Source: Anaerotignum sp. MSJ-24 (lineage in GTDB: Bacteria > Bacillota > Clostridia > Lachnospirales > Anaerotignaceae). Taken from it: a DNA stretch of 64,000 nt. The notes below the pieces were generated by a model. That model did not search any database. It was not told where the DNA came from and was given only the letters and a program-made list of their open reading frames with translations. Location: contig NZ_JAHLPX010000009.1 in assembly GCF_018918145.1 (NCBI RefSeq), positions 62,001-126,000 on the forward strand, given 5' to 3'. Made by a program: the position numbers and the translations under genes. Below, one piece after another: positions 26,486-33,864 of the stretch. Within the stretch, counting starts at the first letter, position 1, and each line of letters opens with the position of its first letter.

Positions 26486-26508
26486 ATAAAGTAACAATAA
26501 AGTAACAA
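26486..26508 (+). repeat. attL core, left prophage boundary
   Basis: The 23 bases ATAAAGTAACAATAAAGTAACAA are repeated exactly at 51266-51288. The core itself is a tandem repeat of the 11-mer ATAAAGTAACA. It lies 23 bases past the stop codon of the integrase gene. Confidence 0.88.
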
Positions 26509-26530
26509 GATTATTAAACAAAAAGTTTAG

Positions 26531-27535
26531 TTAAATAGCGTTGACAGCTGACACGAGTTCGCTAATTGTTTTATGTGTATATACTCTTTCTGTAATGTCT
26601 TGCGAGGTGTGACCCATTATCATTTTTATAGATGTTGGATTGACGCCTGCGCTATTTGCTAGACTTGCGAATGTATGTCTTCCGTCGTGGGGCAGATGAT
26701 CCATATTTAAGCGCTGCATTAATTCTGTGAAATGTTTTTTATAAACTTGATAAGACATAGATATAAAAAATTTATTATTGGCATTATAGCGCTTAAGGAC
26801 AAGGGGCATTATTTTATTTGATATTGGAATAACTCTATCTTTGCCGGCCTTTGTTTTGACACCGCCTACAATATACTTTTCCGATAGATGTATATTTTCG
26901 GTCCTTATGCCTAGTAGCTCAGAAGGGCGCATACCAGTATATATCATTATAAGGACCGTATCCGCCAGATCTTCCGTAAAAATAACGGAAAATAACGTCT
27001 TTATTTCTTCTGATGTAAATGGCTTGTGTATATCTGACTGCGGCTTGGCGCCGACCTTTACGAATTTTGAATAATTCTTATCAAGTATATCAAGTTCAAT
27101 TGCTAGATCATACAATTGATTTAAAAGCGTTTTAACGTGATCTTTGGTCTGCCATGAGCGATCTATATTATCAATCAAATTTTGAAGGTGAAAGGCCTTT
27201 AACTCTTTGATAGGCTTATTCCAAACAGGCTTAAGGTGTTTATAGGCGGCATTATATATATTATGGCCGCTGCCGGATAGCACATCAAAACGACGCTGTT
27301 TGAATATATCCCACAGATCGGCGATAGTCACTTCTGCAGCCGTCAGATCATAGGGATTTTTATTGTACTCAAGCAGGGCGGTCAAAGCCTCCTGACGTGT
27401 CGCATAATAGCCGATAAAATTATAAATAGCCTTGCCGTCTTCCGTGCGGCCAGACTGGATCCGGGCAGCATAGGGCCGGCGCCGGCTGCCGCTTAACTTA
27501 TAAACGCTGCCCATTCCTTTTGGCAATCGTTGCAT
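26531..27535 (-). CDS. int: Tyrosine-type site-specific integrase
   Basis: The 334-residue recombinase has an N-terminal AP2-like arm-binding part (GSRRRPYAARI), a SAM-like core-binding domain (about 75-165) and a catalytic domain. The catalytic residues are Arg in TGMRPSELLG, His and Arg in LPHDGRHTFAS, His in MGHTS and Tyr in RVYTHKT near the end. The ATG at 27535 has aggaggc 8 bases upstream. It lies next to attL as usual and should catalyse integration and excision at the 23-bp core. Confidence 0.95.
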   Translation of the reverse strand: MQRLPKGMGSVYKLSGSRRRPYAARIQSGRTEDGKAIYNFIGYYATRQEALTALLEYNKNPYDLTAAEVTIADLWDIFKQRRFDVLSGSGHNIYNAAYKHLKPVWNKPIKELKAFHLQNLIDNIDRSWQTKDHVKTLLNQLYDLAIELDILDKNYSKFVKVGAKPQSDIHKPFTSEEIKTLFSVIFTEDLADTVLIMIYTGMRPSELLGIRTENIHLSEKYIVGGVKTKAGKDRVIPISNKIMPLVLKRYNANNKFFISMSYQVYKKHFTELMQRLNMDHLPHDGRHTFASLANSAGVNPTSIKMIMGHTSQDITERVYTHKTISELVSAVNAI

Positions 27536-27603
27536 TAAAAAAGCCTCCTTTTTCTCTAAAAAAATGTATAGAAAAATAAGGCGGCGTCTGATATAATGTA
27601 AGT

Positions 27604-27675
27604 GCATACAATTTCCGGTGTCATTTTTGACGCCACCTTTTAAGCCTTCCTGTTGGCGCAGGAGGGCTTATTTTT
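27604..27675 (+). ncRNA. Putative small two-hairpin RNA beside the integrase
   Basis: A perfect TATAAT (27592-27597) with a weak -35 (TAGAAA, 17-base spacer) precedes about 72 bases with two hairpins: ggtgtca-tttt-tgacgcc (27617-27634) and the 12-bp terminator stem taagccttcctg / caggagggctta followed by five Ts. No gene lies inside. The transcript would run divergently from the integrase gene. Expression and role are inferred. Confidence 0.4.
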
Positions 27676-27722
27676 AGTAACTTCCAGTCTGTTACCATAT
27701 CCCTGAAAGGGGGGTGCAGAAT

Positions 27723-27818
27723 ATGGAAGAATTAAAAAATATCATTATTTCAAAAATCAAAATGATAAAAGATATAAATATTCTTTGGATCATTTACGAT
27801 TTTATCAAACGATTTTGA
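27723..27818 (+). CDS. 31-residue phage miniprotein
   Basis: The short frame has a strong aaggggggt site 8 bases before the ATG. The product is amphipathic (MEELKNIIISKIKMIKDINI, then LWIIYDFIKRF) and resembles the small proteins with a C-terminal IYDFI-type motif that often sit beside phage repressors. It lies between the integrase and repressor genes and ends at a strong hairpin. Function unknown. Confidence 0.55.
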   Translation: MEELKNIIISKIKMIKDINILWIIYDFIKRF

Positions 27819-27848
27819 GAGAGGCGGCCGCAAAGGCCGCTCTTTATT
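27819..27848. terminator. Bidirectional hairpin between miniprotein and repressor genes
   Basis: The arms agaggcggcc and ggccgctct pair around gcaaa; a T-rich tract follows on the plus strand. It lies at the convergent ends of the miniprotein and repressor genes. Confidence 0.75.
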
Positions 27849-28221
27849 TTTTCATGTAGTCGCTGACGTTTAACAAGATCTTTTTTATAACTTCCATTTC
27901 TTCCGGTGACAATTTCAGAAGTTCTAAAATAAACGCCTTTGTCAATTCATCATCAGTTTTTATTAAATCTGCTATGTGTTCGGCCAGTTCATTGTCTAAG
28001 CCCTTCTTAGGGCGAAACATAGGGCCGTCACCGGTGCGCAGCCATTCTTCGTTGACATTAAAAACACGGCATATATCAGAAATAGTTCGGTCTGTCAATT
28101 CCCTATGATTATTCTCATAACCGGCTATTGTAGTTTGTTTTAAACCTAATTGTTCGCCGAAGTTTGTCTGATTTAAGTTTAAAGCATTTCTTAACTCTTT
28201 AATTCTTTTTCCTTCCTTCAT
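27844..28221 (-). CDS. XRE-family phage repressor
   Basis: The 125-residue protein has an N-terminal helix-turn-helix (residues 5-60; LNQTNFGEQLGLKQTTIAGYE) followed by the WLRTGDGPMF motif common to Clostridial phage repressors, and a helical C-terminal part. It lacks a LexA-type peptidase domain. The ATG at 28221 has ggagg 8 bases upstream. It is divergent from the early operon across a 132-base region with a 9-bp inverted repeat, so it should act as the CI-like repressor. Confidence 0.9.
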   Translation of the reverse strand: MKEGKRIKELRNALNLNQTNFGEQLGLKQTTIAGYENNHRELTDRTISDICRVFNVNEEWLRTGDGPMFRPKKGLDNELAEHIADLIKTDDELTKAFILELLKLSPEEMEVIKKILLNVSDYMKK

Positions 28222-28242
28222 ATTTTTTTCCTCCTTGAAAAT

Positions 28243-28271
28243 AGAATAGCATATTAAATAACGCTTTGCAA
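28243..28271 (-). promoter_or_regulatory. Promoter of the repressor gene
   Basis: On the minus strand TTGCAA and TATTCT are separated by 17 bases. The -35 box touches the inverted repeat 28269-28293. Confidence 0.65.
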
Positions 28272-28293
28272 TATTTTTTGAAATAAAATATTG
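28269..28293. promoter_or_regulatory. Candidate repressor operator
   Basis: A perfect 9-bp inverted repeat, CAATATTTT-7 bases-AAAATATTG, overlaps the -35 boxes of both divergent promoters. A repressor bound here would block both. Confidence 0.65.
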
Positions 28294-28319
28294 ACTTCTA
28301 TAATTCTTTGAGTTAATAT
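28291..28319 (+). promoter_or_regulatory. Early (right) promoter of the prophage
   Basis: TTGACT and TAATAT are 17 bases apart, 35 bases before the first early gene. The -35 box overlaps the operator. Confidence 0.7.
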
Positions 28320-28353
28320 TATAGCACAAAGAAGTAAAAAGCGAGGTGAAATT

Positions 28354-28494
28354 ATGGAAGACGAAAAGAAAGAAAAAATCGCAGAAGTAGCAAGGATTTT
28401 TGACGAGAAGGAAACAAGCGAAAAAGAGTTTATGCTGGGCGTCATTATGGGAATGAGCCTGCAGAAAAAAATCGACGAGATTAAGAGCGCATAA
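28354..28494 (+). CDS. 46-residue phage early protein
   Basis: The short frame (ATG with gcgaggtga upstream) encodes a charged helical protein: MEDEKKEKIAEVARIFDEKE, then FMLGVIMGMSLQ. It is the first gene after the early promoter and divergent from the repressor. The position is where Cro-like or anti-repressor proteins are found, but no DNA-binding motif is seen. Function unknown. Confidence 0.7.
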   Translation: MEDEKKEKIAEVARIFDEKETSEKEFMLGVIMGMSLQKKIDEIKSA

Positions 28495-28509
28495 GGGAGG
28501 AGGGGAAAA

Positions 28510-28698
28510 ATGATCTATACAATCGAAAAAAGACATGAGTTCTGTTGCGGAATAATATCAACACACTGGGAAGTTATAAGCTACACGCACATTACACCAA
28601 TAGGAGTATATGCCGGCGAAAAAACCTTGAAGAGCGGAACAAGAAAGCAGTGTGAAAAGTTTTGCAGTCTCAAGGGAATTATACCGCAAATAAGATAA
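28510..28698 (+). CDS. 62-residue phage protein of unknown function
   Basis: The frame has a strong gggaggagg site. The product contains paired cysteines (residues 12-13) and single ones near 48 and 52, and no recognised domain. It follows the 46-residue gene by 15 bases in the early operon. Confidence 0.7.
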   Translation: MIYTIEKRHEFCCGIISTHWEVISYTHITPIGVYAGEKTLKSGTRKQCEKFCSLKGIIPQIR

Positions 28699-28720
28699 GG
28701 AAAGTAAAAGGAGGGGCGAC

Positions 28721-28969
28721 ATGAAAATAACACCGGAAATTGTAGGCAGAGAATTGGGCGTAACGGCGGCCACAGTGCGTCGCCTTATGGACGCCGGTAA
28801 ATTAAATATCGGAATAGTAGAGATACACAAAGAAAGAAATACATACATCATACTGCCCAAAATGCTGTATGAGGCAACAGGGATCAAAATTGATTATGAA
28901 CCGCCGGCAGAAATTGACTATCAGCAGATAGCTGCAGCCGTTGCGGAGATTATAGGCAAAGGGGCTTAA
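28721..28969 (+). CDS. Small helix-turn-helix DNA-binding protein (excisionase- or Cro-like)
   Basis: The 82-residue protein starts with a MerR/excisionase-like helix-turn-helix (VGRELGVTAATVRRLMDAGKL, residues 7-27). The C-terminal part has an alanine-rich helix. An aggagg site precedes the ATG. Given its position after the early promoter it could be Xis or a Cro-like regulator; neither can be chosen from sequence alone. Confidence 0.75.
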   Translation: MKITPEIVGRELGVTAATVRRLMDAGKLNIGIVEIHKERNTYIILPKMLYEATGIKIDYEPPAEIDYQQIAAAVAEIIGKGA

Positions 28970-28972
28970 AAA

Positions 28973-29371
28973 ATGAAATCCTGGAAACGAGTGACAATAT
29001 ATATCCCGGCAGGGAAAGAAAATGCAATAACAAGATCCAGGCTGTCAGAGCTTACTGGGCTAAGCGATCGTATAAACAGATCGGCCATAGAGGCAGCCAG
29101 AAAAGCGGGCGTCAAGATCATAAGCCAGGCCAACGGCAAGGGCTACTATATCGCAGAAAATGACGATGACTGGCTGCTATTTCTGGAAGAGCATAGAAAA
29201 CGCGCCATAAGCGAATTAAATATTTACAACGAAGGGATCCGTTTTCTTTCGCAGGAATATGTCGTATCTCAGATAGTCCCAGTAAGGGCGCATTTACGGC
29301 GCATAAAAGGTGATATGCCGCTGTGTGAAGGTCAGATCAGTTTGGATATAGAAGAGACGGAGGGCGAATAA
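28973..29371 (+). CDS. Winged-helix phage protein
   Basis: The 132-residue protein has a helix-turn-helix-like part (SRLSELTGLSDRINRSAIEAA, near residues 23-43) followed by the wing GVKIISQANGKGYYI. Phage proteins with this pattern are small regulators or replication helpers. The C-terminal half is charged and without known domain. The gene starts three bases after its neighbour's stop and so is co-transcribed. Confidence 0.75.
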   Translation: MKSWKRVTIYIPAGKENAITRSRLSELTGLSDRINRSAIEAARKAGVKIISQANGKGYYIAENDDDWLLFLEEHRKRAISELNIYNEGIRFLSQEYVVSQIVPVRAHLRRIKGDMPLCEGQISLDIEETEGE

Positions 29372-29545
29372 ATGGACGAAAAAATATCAGTTTTGCAATT
29401 TAAAACTAACGGAGAATGGGGCGTTTTAGAAATCCGAAATACTTTAGGAGTGCTGCAGGAGGCTGTAGGCGGATATATCGATTGGTTTCCCTCTAAGCGT
29501 GAGGCTTATGCCAAAATTAAAGAGGTAAAGGGGGCTTCCAGATGA
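29372..29545 (+). CDS. 57-residue phage protein
   Basis: The ATG follows directly after the previous stop codon (TAAATG), with gagggcga upstream. The product begins MDEKISVLQFKTNGEWGVLE and has no known domain. It overlaps the next gene by ATGA, supporting real translation. Confidence 0.65.
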   Translation: MDEKISVLQFKTNGEWGVLEIRNTLGVLQEAVGGYIDWFPSKREAYAKIKEVKGASR

Positions 29546-29703
29546 TAATTTTTCTTGAAAATGTGGTAAAAAATATGCTGCGCTTACTGTCGGCAGTCGT
29601 TTTTATTGAAGCTGTAATAATATTAAACGCTGGCGACGTTAAAGGCGCTATTGCGTTGATGATAACTGCAGTCGTCGGAGATATAGTTTCAAAAATACAG
29701 TAA
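29542..29703 (+). CDS. 53-residue phage membrane protein
   Basis: The frame overlaps the previous gene by ATGA and has an aggtaaaggggg site. The product is hydrophobic with two short helices (LLSAVVFIEAVIIL and ALMITAVVGDIV). Function unknown. Confidence 0.6.
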   Translation: MIIFLENVVKNMLRLLSAVVFIEAVIILNAGDVKGAIALMITAVVGDIVSKIQ

Positions 29704-29741
29704 AGGGGTAGAAAGCTATATAGAAAAGGACGGTGTTAAAA

Positions 29742-30074
29742 ATGAATGACAGTAATTTGACAGATGAAGAAATAAAAGAACCTGTAAACATCTTTGAGGA
29801 CTGTCCGGAGCTTTTCAGAGCGGCAGCGACTATATTTATTAAAAAAATAAATGCTATATGCAATAAGTATTCGGTACATGACGAGTGTTACACAAACTGC
29901 CCATTATACGGCCATAACTGCGGGCTAACAAGACATGGTACATACGAAGAGATCAAAGAGATATTAAGGATCCTTGACGAGTTCGAGGAAGAACCGCAGC
30001 CAGTGTGCAAATGCGGATATGCTTTTAATGATGATTATAAATTTTGCCCCCATTGTGGGGCGGAAAAACCTTGA
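29742..30074 (+). CDS. Phage protein with two zinc-binding clusters
   Basis: The 110-residue protein has a central cysteine group (DECYTNCPLYGHNCG) and a C-terminal zinc ribbon (CKCGYAFNDDYKFCPHCG). A GTG three codons upstream is an alternative start and is closer to the aagga site. It may bind nucleic acid or protein; function unknown. Confidence 0.72.
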   Translation: MNDSNLTDEEIKEPVNIFEDCPELFRAAATIFIKKINAICNKYSVHDECYTNCPLYGHNCGLTRHGTYEEIKEILRILDEFEEEPQPVCKCGYAFNDDYKFCPHCGAEKP

Positions 30075-30077
30075 TTA

Positions 30078-30284
30078 ATGCAATGCTACTTTACGCCGGC
30101 GCTGAAAAGGGAAGCGGCGCCGGCTGGGAGGGGATCAGCAACGAAAAAGAACAGTAAAGGCATACGGCACCAAATATGCAGCTGTTGCGGCCGTGAATGG
30201 AATATAAGCATAAAAGCGAAAGTAGGGCGACATGGATATATTTGTCCAAAATGTCGCGGAAAGAAGGTACATAATGAAAGTTAA
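30078..30284 (+). CDS. Small zinc-ribbon phage protein
   Basis: The 68-residue protein is basic and contains CSCCGREWN and YICPKCRGKK, a four-cysteine ribbon. It lacks a good ribosome binding site; coupling to the previous gene three bases upstream is likely. Its end overlaps the next gene by 11 bases. Confidence 0.6.
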   Translation: MQCYFTPALKREAAPAGRGSATKKNSKGIRHQICSCCGREWNISIKAKVGRHGYICPKCRGKKVHNES

Positions 30285-30795
30285 AGATATAGCGGCTATT
30301 TGCCGCAGAGAAAATCAGATCATTATATATGACAATACGAACGGATCAAGTGTGCAGCAGTATATCGGCACAGGAGCCGCCGTTTATAAACTGGAAAATT
30401 TACCGTATTTAAACGAAGACAACATCATTACTCTTTTTGACATAAGCGAGAAAAAAAGAGAGGACATATATATTAATCTTGTACAGGCACCGGGTGTGCT
30501 TAATCTTGAAGACTTCGCGCCAGGTGAAGTCATAGCAGAGAAATTAAATATAGTCATTACATACGCCGGAACGGCTTTTAATGCCATTAAAACGGCTGAT
30601 GGGGTGTATTTTATCAATTCGGCATACTTACGCCCATTTAAAAATATTGAGCAAACGGAAATCTATTTCAGACAAGGTAAGATCTCATACTTTGCGGTCA
30701 AAGTAGGACTTTTATTGCAAGCTGTAATAATGCCTTTAGTTATACCGGCTGAAATGTGTAATTTAATGTCCTATATACTTAAAGAAAAAATATGA
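30274..30795 (+). CDS. Phage protein of unknown function
   Basis: The 173-residue protein starts at the ATG at 30274 (aagaagg upstream) with MKVKDIAAICRRENQIIIYD. A C-terminal hydrophobic stretch (GLLLQAVIMPLVIP) is present. No domain was recognised. It overlaps its neighbours on both sides. Confidence 0.7.
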   Translation: MKVKDIAAICRRENQIIIYDNTNGSSVQQYIGTGAAVYKLENLPYLNEDNIITLFDISEKKREDIYINLVQAPGVLNLEDFAPGEVIAEKLNIVITYAGTAFNAIKTADGVYFINSAYLRPFKNIEQTEIYFRQGKISYFAVKVGLLLQAVIMPLVIPAEMCNLMSYILKEKI

Positions 30796-30869
30796 AGTAT
30801 ATAAAATCATCAATGACGGCCGCAGCCGATATGGACATAGAAGGACAAATGACTTTAGGAAAAAAGTAA
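30792..30869 (+). CDS. 25-residue phage peptide
   Basis: The short frame starts with an ATGA overlap to the previous stop and ends five bases before the next gene. It encodes MKYIKSSMTAAADMDIEGQM and five further residues. Support is the coupling only, so it is tentative. Confidence 0.35.
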   Translation: MKYIKSSMTAAADMDIEGQMTLGKK

Positions 30870-30873
30870 TTTT

Positions 30874-31161
30874 ATGAAAAAATACATAACAGCAGAACAG
30901 GCAATCAATATTATTCCGGAAAAAGAATATATACATACATTCTATAGTATTGGAGTTTTAATCGGAGCTGATTGGGAACGTATAGAAATTATCAAAAAAA
31001 TAAAGTCAAGCGATATATTAGAACTTACCGGAGAAACAGCACGGAAAATAGGACATGGCCTAGCTATTTATAACAAAAATACAAAATATTTATCACAAGT
31101 GTTATTTGTTGAAACGAACGAAGAAAAGCTCAAGAAATTAGAAAGGACAATAATATTTTAG
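30874..31161 (+). CDS. 95-residue phage protein of unknown function
   Basis: The product begins MKKYITAEQAINIIPEKEYI and is rich in Ile and Lys, helical, without membrane segment. The ribosome binding site is weak (aggaaaaaag). It shows no recognised domain. Confidence 0.6.
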   Translation: MKKYITAEQAINIIPEKEYIHTFYSIGVLIGADWERIEIIKKIKSSDILELTGETARKIGHGLAIYNKNTKYLSQVLFVETNEEKLKKLERTIIF

Positions 31162-31172
31162 AGGTGGGCAGT

Positions 31173-31418
31173 ATGTACAATATGACGCGCAAAGAGGCGG
31201 AGCGCTTAGGCCTTAGATCTGGGCGCAAATTTGAACATTATTATATAAATCCAAACGGCAAGCTGGAACACAGAAGGACTGGCCGTGTTGAAAATCTGCA
31301 TAAATTCTTTTTTGTGGCAAAAGTAAAAGGGAAAAATGGGACAGATCATACAGAATGTTTCCTTTACTATTTGCTCAGAAACCAGGATAGAAACGAAAGA
31401 CTTTATATTAAAGAATAA
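31173..31418 (+). CDS. 81-residue basic phage protein
   Basis: The ATG at 31173 has gaggtggg 5 bases upstream; a GTG at 31164 lies inside that site. The product is strongly basic (MTRKEAERLGLRSGRKFEHY) and ends in a hydrophobic FLYYLL stretch plus charged tail. No known domain. It is the last gene before a hairpin and the rep gene. Confidence 0.6.
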   Translation: MYNMTRKEAERLGLRSGRKFEHYYINPNGKLEHRRTGRVENLHKFFFVAKVKGKNGTDHTECFLYYLLRNQDRNERLYIKE

Positions 31419-31439
31419 GGCACCTTAAAGGGTGCCTTA
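31416..31439 (+). terminator. Hairpin between early genes and rep
   Basis: A 9-bp stem taaggcacc / ggtgcctta with a 6-base loop begins in the stop codon of the preceding gene. No T run follows, so it may attenuate rather than end transcription. A TATAAT at about 31475 lies between it and rep. Confidence 0.5.
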
Positions 31440-31576
31440 ACCCTTATATAAGTAAAAAACATGTTTCTACATTATAATAGTGAATTTTGAACCAAACAAA
31501 AACAAGGGGCGGCGGTCCCTATAAACTCGATATAGCAATTAACTTAACGACCATACAAAAGAGAAGGTGTTTAAAT

Positions 31577-32311
31577 ATGCCTAAGTATAGAAAAAAGATA
31601 TGGGCTGGGGACATATACGAAGTAGAGGAATTTTATAGCCCTAGGACTATAGGAAAAAAATACGAAAGATTGTTAAGGGGAAATCTGACTACTGAGGAGC
31701 AGCAAAAAAGAAATTTAGAGATAGCAAGAAAAAAGTTAACAAGAACTATAAATGCGAATTTTGGAGCAGCGGACTATTTTTTAACATTGACGTATGACGG
31801 AGCGATCGAGGCGGCCGACGCAAAAAAGAAGATCGCAAATTTTTTTAGGAGGCTTAAAAGGTGGAGACTGAAAAACGGGCAGGGTGACTTGAAATACATA
31901 TCCGTGTTAGAGACAAAAGGCAGATGTCACCACCATGTTATTTTAAACGGACTTATGGGGCTAAGCTTAAAAGAGGCCTGGGAAATCCTCTTCGATCTAT
32001 GGGGAGAAGGATATATATTTTTAAAACGATTGAAAAAATCCCAGGAAGACACACGCCTAGCCAGTTATATCACAAAAGAAAATATTAAGAAAAACGCTAA
32101 GAGGTGGAGCCAGAGCCGAAATCTGCAAAAGCCCAAAGTAAAAATTGAGGAAGTAGCCGAACATAAAACCCATAGGCCGCTGACGGTACCTAAAAACTAT
32201 ATACGGCTGCTATATACAGAAAATTATTTTTCTGAAATAGGCTGGGTCAGATATTTAAAAGCAATCAGAGAAGGCGGGGAAGACTACGGGGAATACATAC
32301 AGAGAGAATAA
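31577..32311 (+). CDS. rep: HUH-type replication initiation endonuclease (REP_ORF2-G2P-like)
   Basis: The 244-residue protein shows the rolling-circle motifs in order: motif 1 YFLTLTYD near residue 70, motif 2 with metal-binding histidines GRCHHHVIL near 117, and motif 3 ASYITKEN near 170 with the nicking Tyr. It would cut one strand at the phage origin, as gpA of P2 does. The ATG at 31577 has gagaaggtg upstream. Its presence in a tailed phage implies initiation by nicking; the origin was not located. Confidence 0.82.
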   Translation: MPKYRKKIWAGDIYEVEEFYSPRTIGKKYERLLRGNLTTEEQQKRNLEIARKKLTRTINANFGAADYFLTLTYDGAIEAADAKKKIANFFRRLKRWRLKNGQGDLKYISVLETKGRCHHHVILNGLMGLSLKEAWEILFDLWGEGYIFLKRLKKSQEDTRLASYITKENIKKNAKRWSQSRNLQKPKVKIEEVAEHKTHRPLTVPKNYIRLLYTENYFSEIGWVRYLKAIREGGEDYGEYIQRE

Positions 32312-32380
32312 GAGAGGGGAAAAGAGAAAATATCAAGCTGTAGTTATCTGCAAGGCAGGGCCGTTTGTCCGTTTTATTTA

Positions 32381-32587
32381 ATGGACACTACGCAACCGCC
32401 GAACATACACTGTGAAGGCCTGGAAGAGGGAAACAAAATCATTATGCAATTTAGAAAAAGCAATCAGAAAAAGAGCTATTTTGACGACTACTGCACGGGC
32501 TATTATTGGCAGTGTCCTGTATATCAAATTGTTAATCAAAAATATACACCATTAGCGGAGGTGGAATGGAATAATGCTGACACATAA
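32381..32587 (+). CDS. Cys-rich phage protein following Rep (start uncertain)
   Basis: The 68 residues from ATG 32381 contain CEG, CTGYYWQCPVY. The open frame runs further upstream with SSCSYLQGRAVCPFYL, which adds two cysteines and looks like part of the same metal-binding family, but no ATG, GTG or TTG exists between the Rep stop and there. An ATA at 32330, after agagggg, is the best upstream candidate. A small metal-binding protein is likely. Confidence 0.6.
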   Translation: MDTTQPPNIHCEGLEEGNKIIMQFRKSNQKKSYFDDYCTGYYWQCPVYQIVNQKYTPLAEVEWNNADT

Positions 32588-32936
32588 GAAATTAAAAGAG
32601 GCAGCCGGCACGCAGGCATTTATCCTGGCGTTACAAAAAGAAATTAAGAACCAGGAGGAACACTGCACGAATAAACGAAAGGCGGCAAAAATCATAACTG
32701 GCTACAAACAGGAAATAACCAGGCTACAAAACCAAAGAAACGAAGTGCTGCAGGAAGTAACACAGCTAAGCAATATAAGAATTAAAACAGCGATCATCAT
32801 GCACTATTTCAACGGCCTGGCCTGGCGTGACATAGCTCAGAGAATAGGAATGGGCGATAGTGAAGAGTCGATCAGAAAAGCCGTAAAAAGGTTTTTTGAT
32901 GAACAGGAGGCAAAGGGTAATGAAAAAAGCCTGTAG
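32574..32936 (+). CDS. Sigma-70 region-4-like late transcription regulator
   Basis: The 120-residue protein has an N-terminal coiled coil (residues 5-60) and a C-terminal helix-turn-helix of sigma region 4 type (IIMHYFNGLAWRDIAQRIGM, then SIRKAVKRFFDE). Such ArpU/DUF1492-like proteins switch on late phage genes. It has a ggaggtgg site and overlaps its neighbours on both sides. It lies directly upstream of the packaging and head genes, as expected for a late activator. Confidence 0.8.
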   Translation: MLTHKKLKEAAGTQAFILALQKEIKNQEEHCTNKRKAAKIITGYKQEITRLQNQRNEVLQEVTQLSNIRIKTAIIMHYFNGLAWRDIAQRIGMGDSEESIRKAVKRFFDEQEAKGNEKSL

Positions 32937-33312
32937 TATATGCGGACGTATACACAAGGTAGGGGAACGCTGTCCGCAAAAGCCGGCGAAAAAATATAAA
33001 AAGTATTCAGAATTAACAGATTTTGAAAAGAAGTATAAATCTTTTTTGTCCTCTTCTGAATGGCAAAAGAAGCGCGAAGAGATAAAAGAACGTGATCTAT
33101 ATCTTTGTCCGATATGTACGCACGGCATACGGTATGATAGAAAAAGAAAATATGATCCGCAAGATTTACAAGTTCACCATATTGAAAGTGTGCGCACGGC
33201 GTGGACAAAGCGACTGGAAAATAATAACCTTATTACGTTATGCGAGAAGCACCACAGAGAGGCAGAGGAAGGGAAGATCTCAAAAGAGACATTGCGGACA
33301 TATATAAAATAA
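32920..33312 (+). CDS. HNH endonuclease of the packaging module
   Basis: The 130-residue protein has an N-terminal zinc-binding part (CSICGRIHKVGERCP), a second Cys pair (LCPICTHG), and the HNH motif VHHIESVRTAW with NNNLITLCEKHH. HNH proteins next to terminases assist cutting and packaging in HK97-like phages. The ATG at 32920 overlaps the previous gene. Confidence 0.9.
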   Translation: MKKACSICGRIHKVGERCPQKPAKKYKKYSELTDFEKKYKSFLSSSEWQKKREEIKERDLYLCPICTHGIRYDRKRKYDPQDLQVHHIESVRTAWTKRLENNNLITLCEKHHREAEEGKISKETLRTYIK

Positions 33313-33411
33313 ATATCCCCCCCTACTTAAACGCCTAAAAACGGGCGTTTAACTCCACACCATACCGTGCCTAAAAGATTTAAAAATTTTTTTAGAAATG
33401 AGGCGGATAAT

Positions 33412-33864
33412 ATGGCAGGCAGACCGGCTAAGCCGATTGACATGGCGGTGGGTGCGCGTACGAAAGACGAAATCGAAAGCCGCGCAGCCGCCGAAGAAAA
33501 ATTGAAAAGTGCCGGCGCACCGAAGCCGCCGCGCACCTTGTCTAAAAATCAAAAAAAGATATTCCGAGAGATAGTCAAGCGCTTGGGTGCTGCAGATACC
33601 CTGTGCAGCCTTGACGATTGGATCCTTGCAAAAACCGCAACGGCAATAGACAAGTTGGCCGAGATAGACGCAGAAATAGAGGCGGCCCCGGCGAAAAAAT
33701 ATGATCGCGAAGTTATGAACGCCAGAGCAAAATATACACAAGATTTTTACCGCGGTTGCAATGAATTAGGGCTGTCACCGCAGAGCAGGGCAAAGCTGGC
33801 TATATCTATTGCGGAACGTGAAACGGATCCCCTCCTTGACGCCCTTGGAGATGATGAGGATTGA
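33412..33864 (+). CDS. terS: Terminase small subunit, P27 family
   Basis: The 150-residue protein begins MAGRPAKPIDMAVGARTKDE and shows the P27 pattern LSKNQKKIFREIVKRLGAAD and ELGLSPQSRAKLAI. It recognises phage DNA for packaging. The ATG at 33412 has gaggcgg upstream; a start at 33367 has no site. Its end overlaps the large subunit (TTGA). Confidence 0.88.
   Translation: MAGRPAKPIDMAVGARTKDEIESRAAAEEKLKSAGAPKPPRTLSKNQKKIFREIVKRLGAADTLCSLDDWILAKTATAIDKLAEIDAEIEAAPAKKYDREVMNARAKYTQDFYRGCNELGLSPQSRAKLAISIAERETDPLLDALGDDED

Noticed and set aside
31487-31576. Upstream extension of the Rep frame
   Set aside because: The ATG at 31577 has a better site and the extension has no Rep-like residues.
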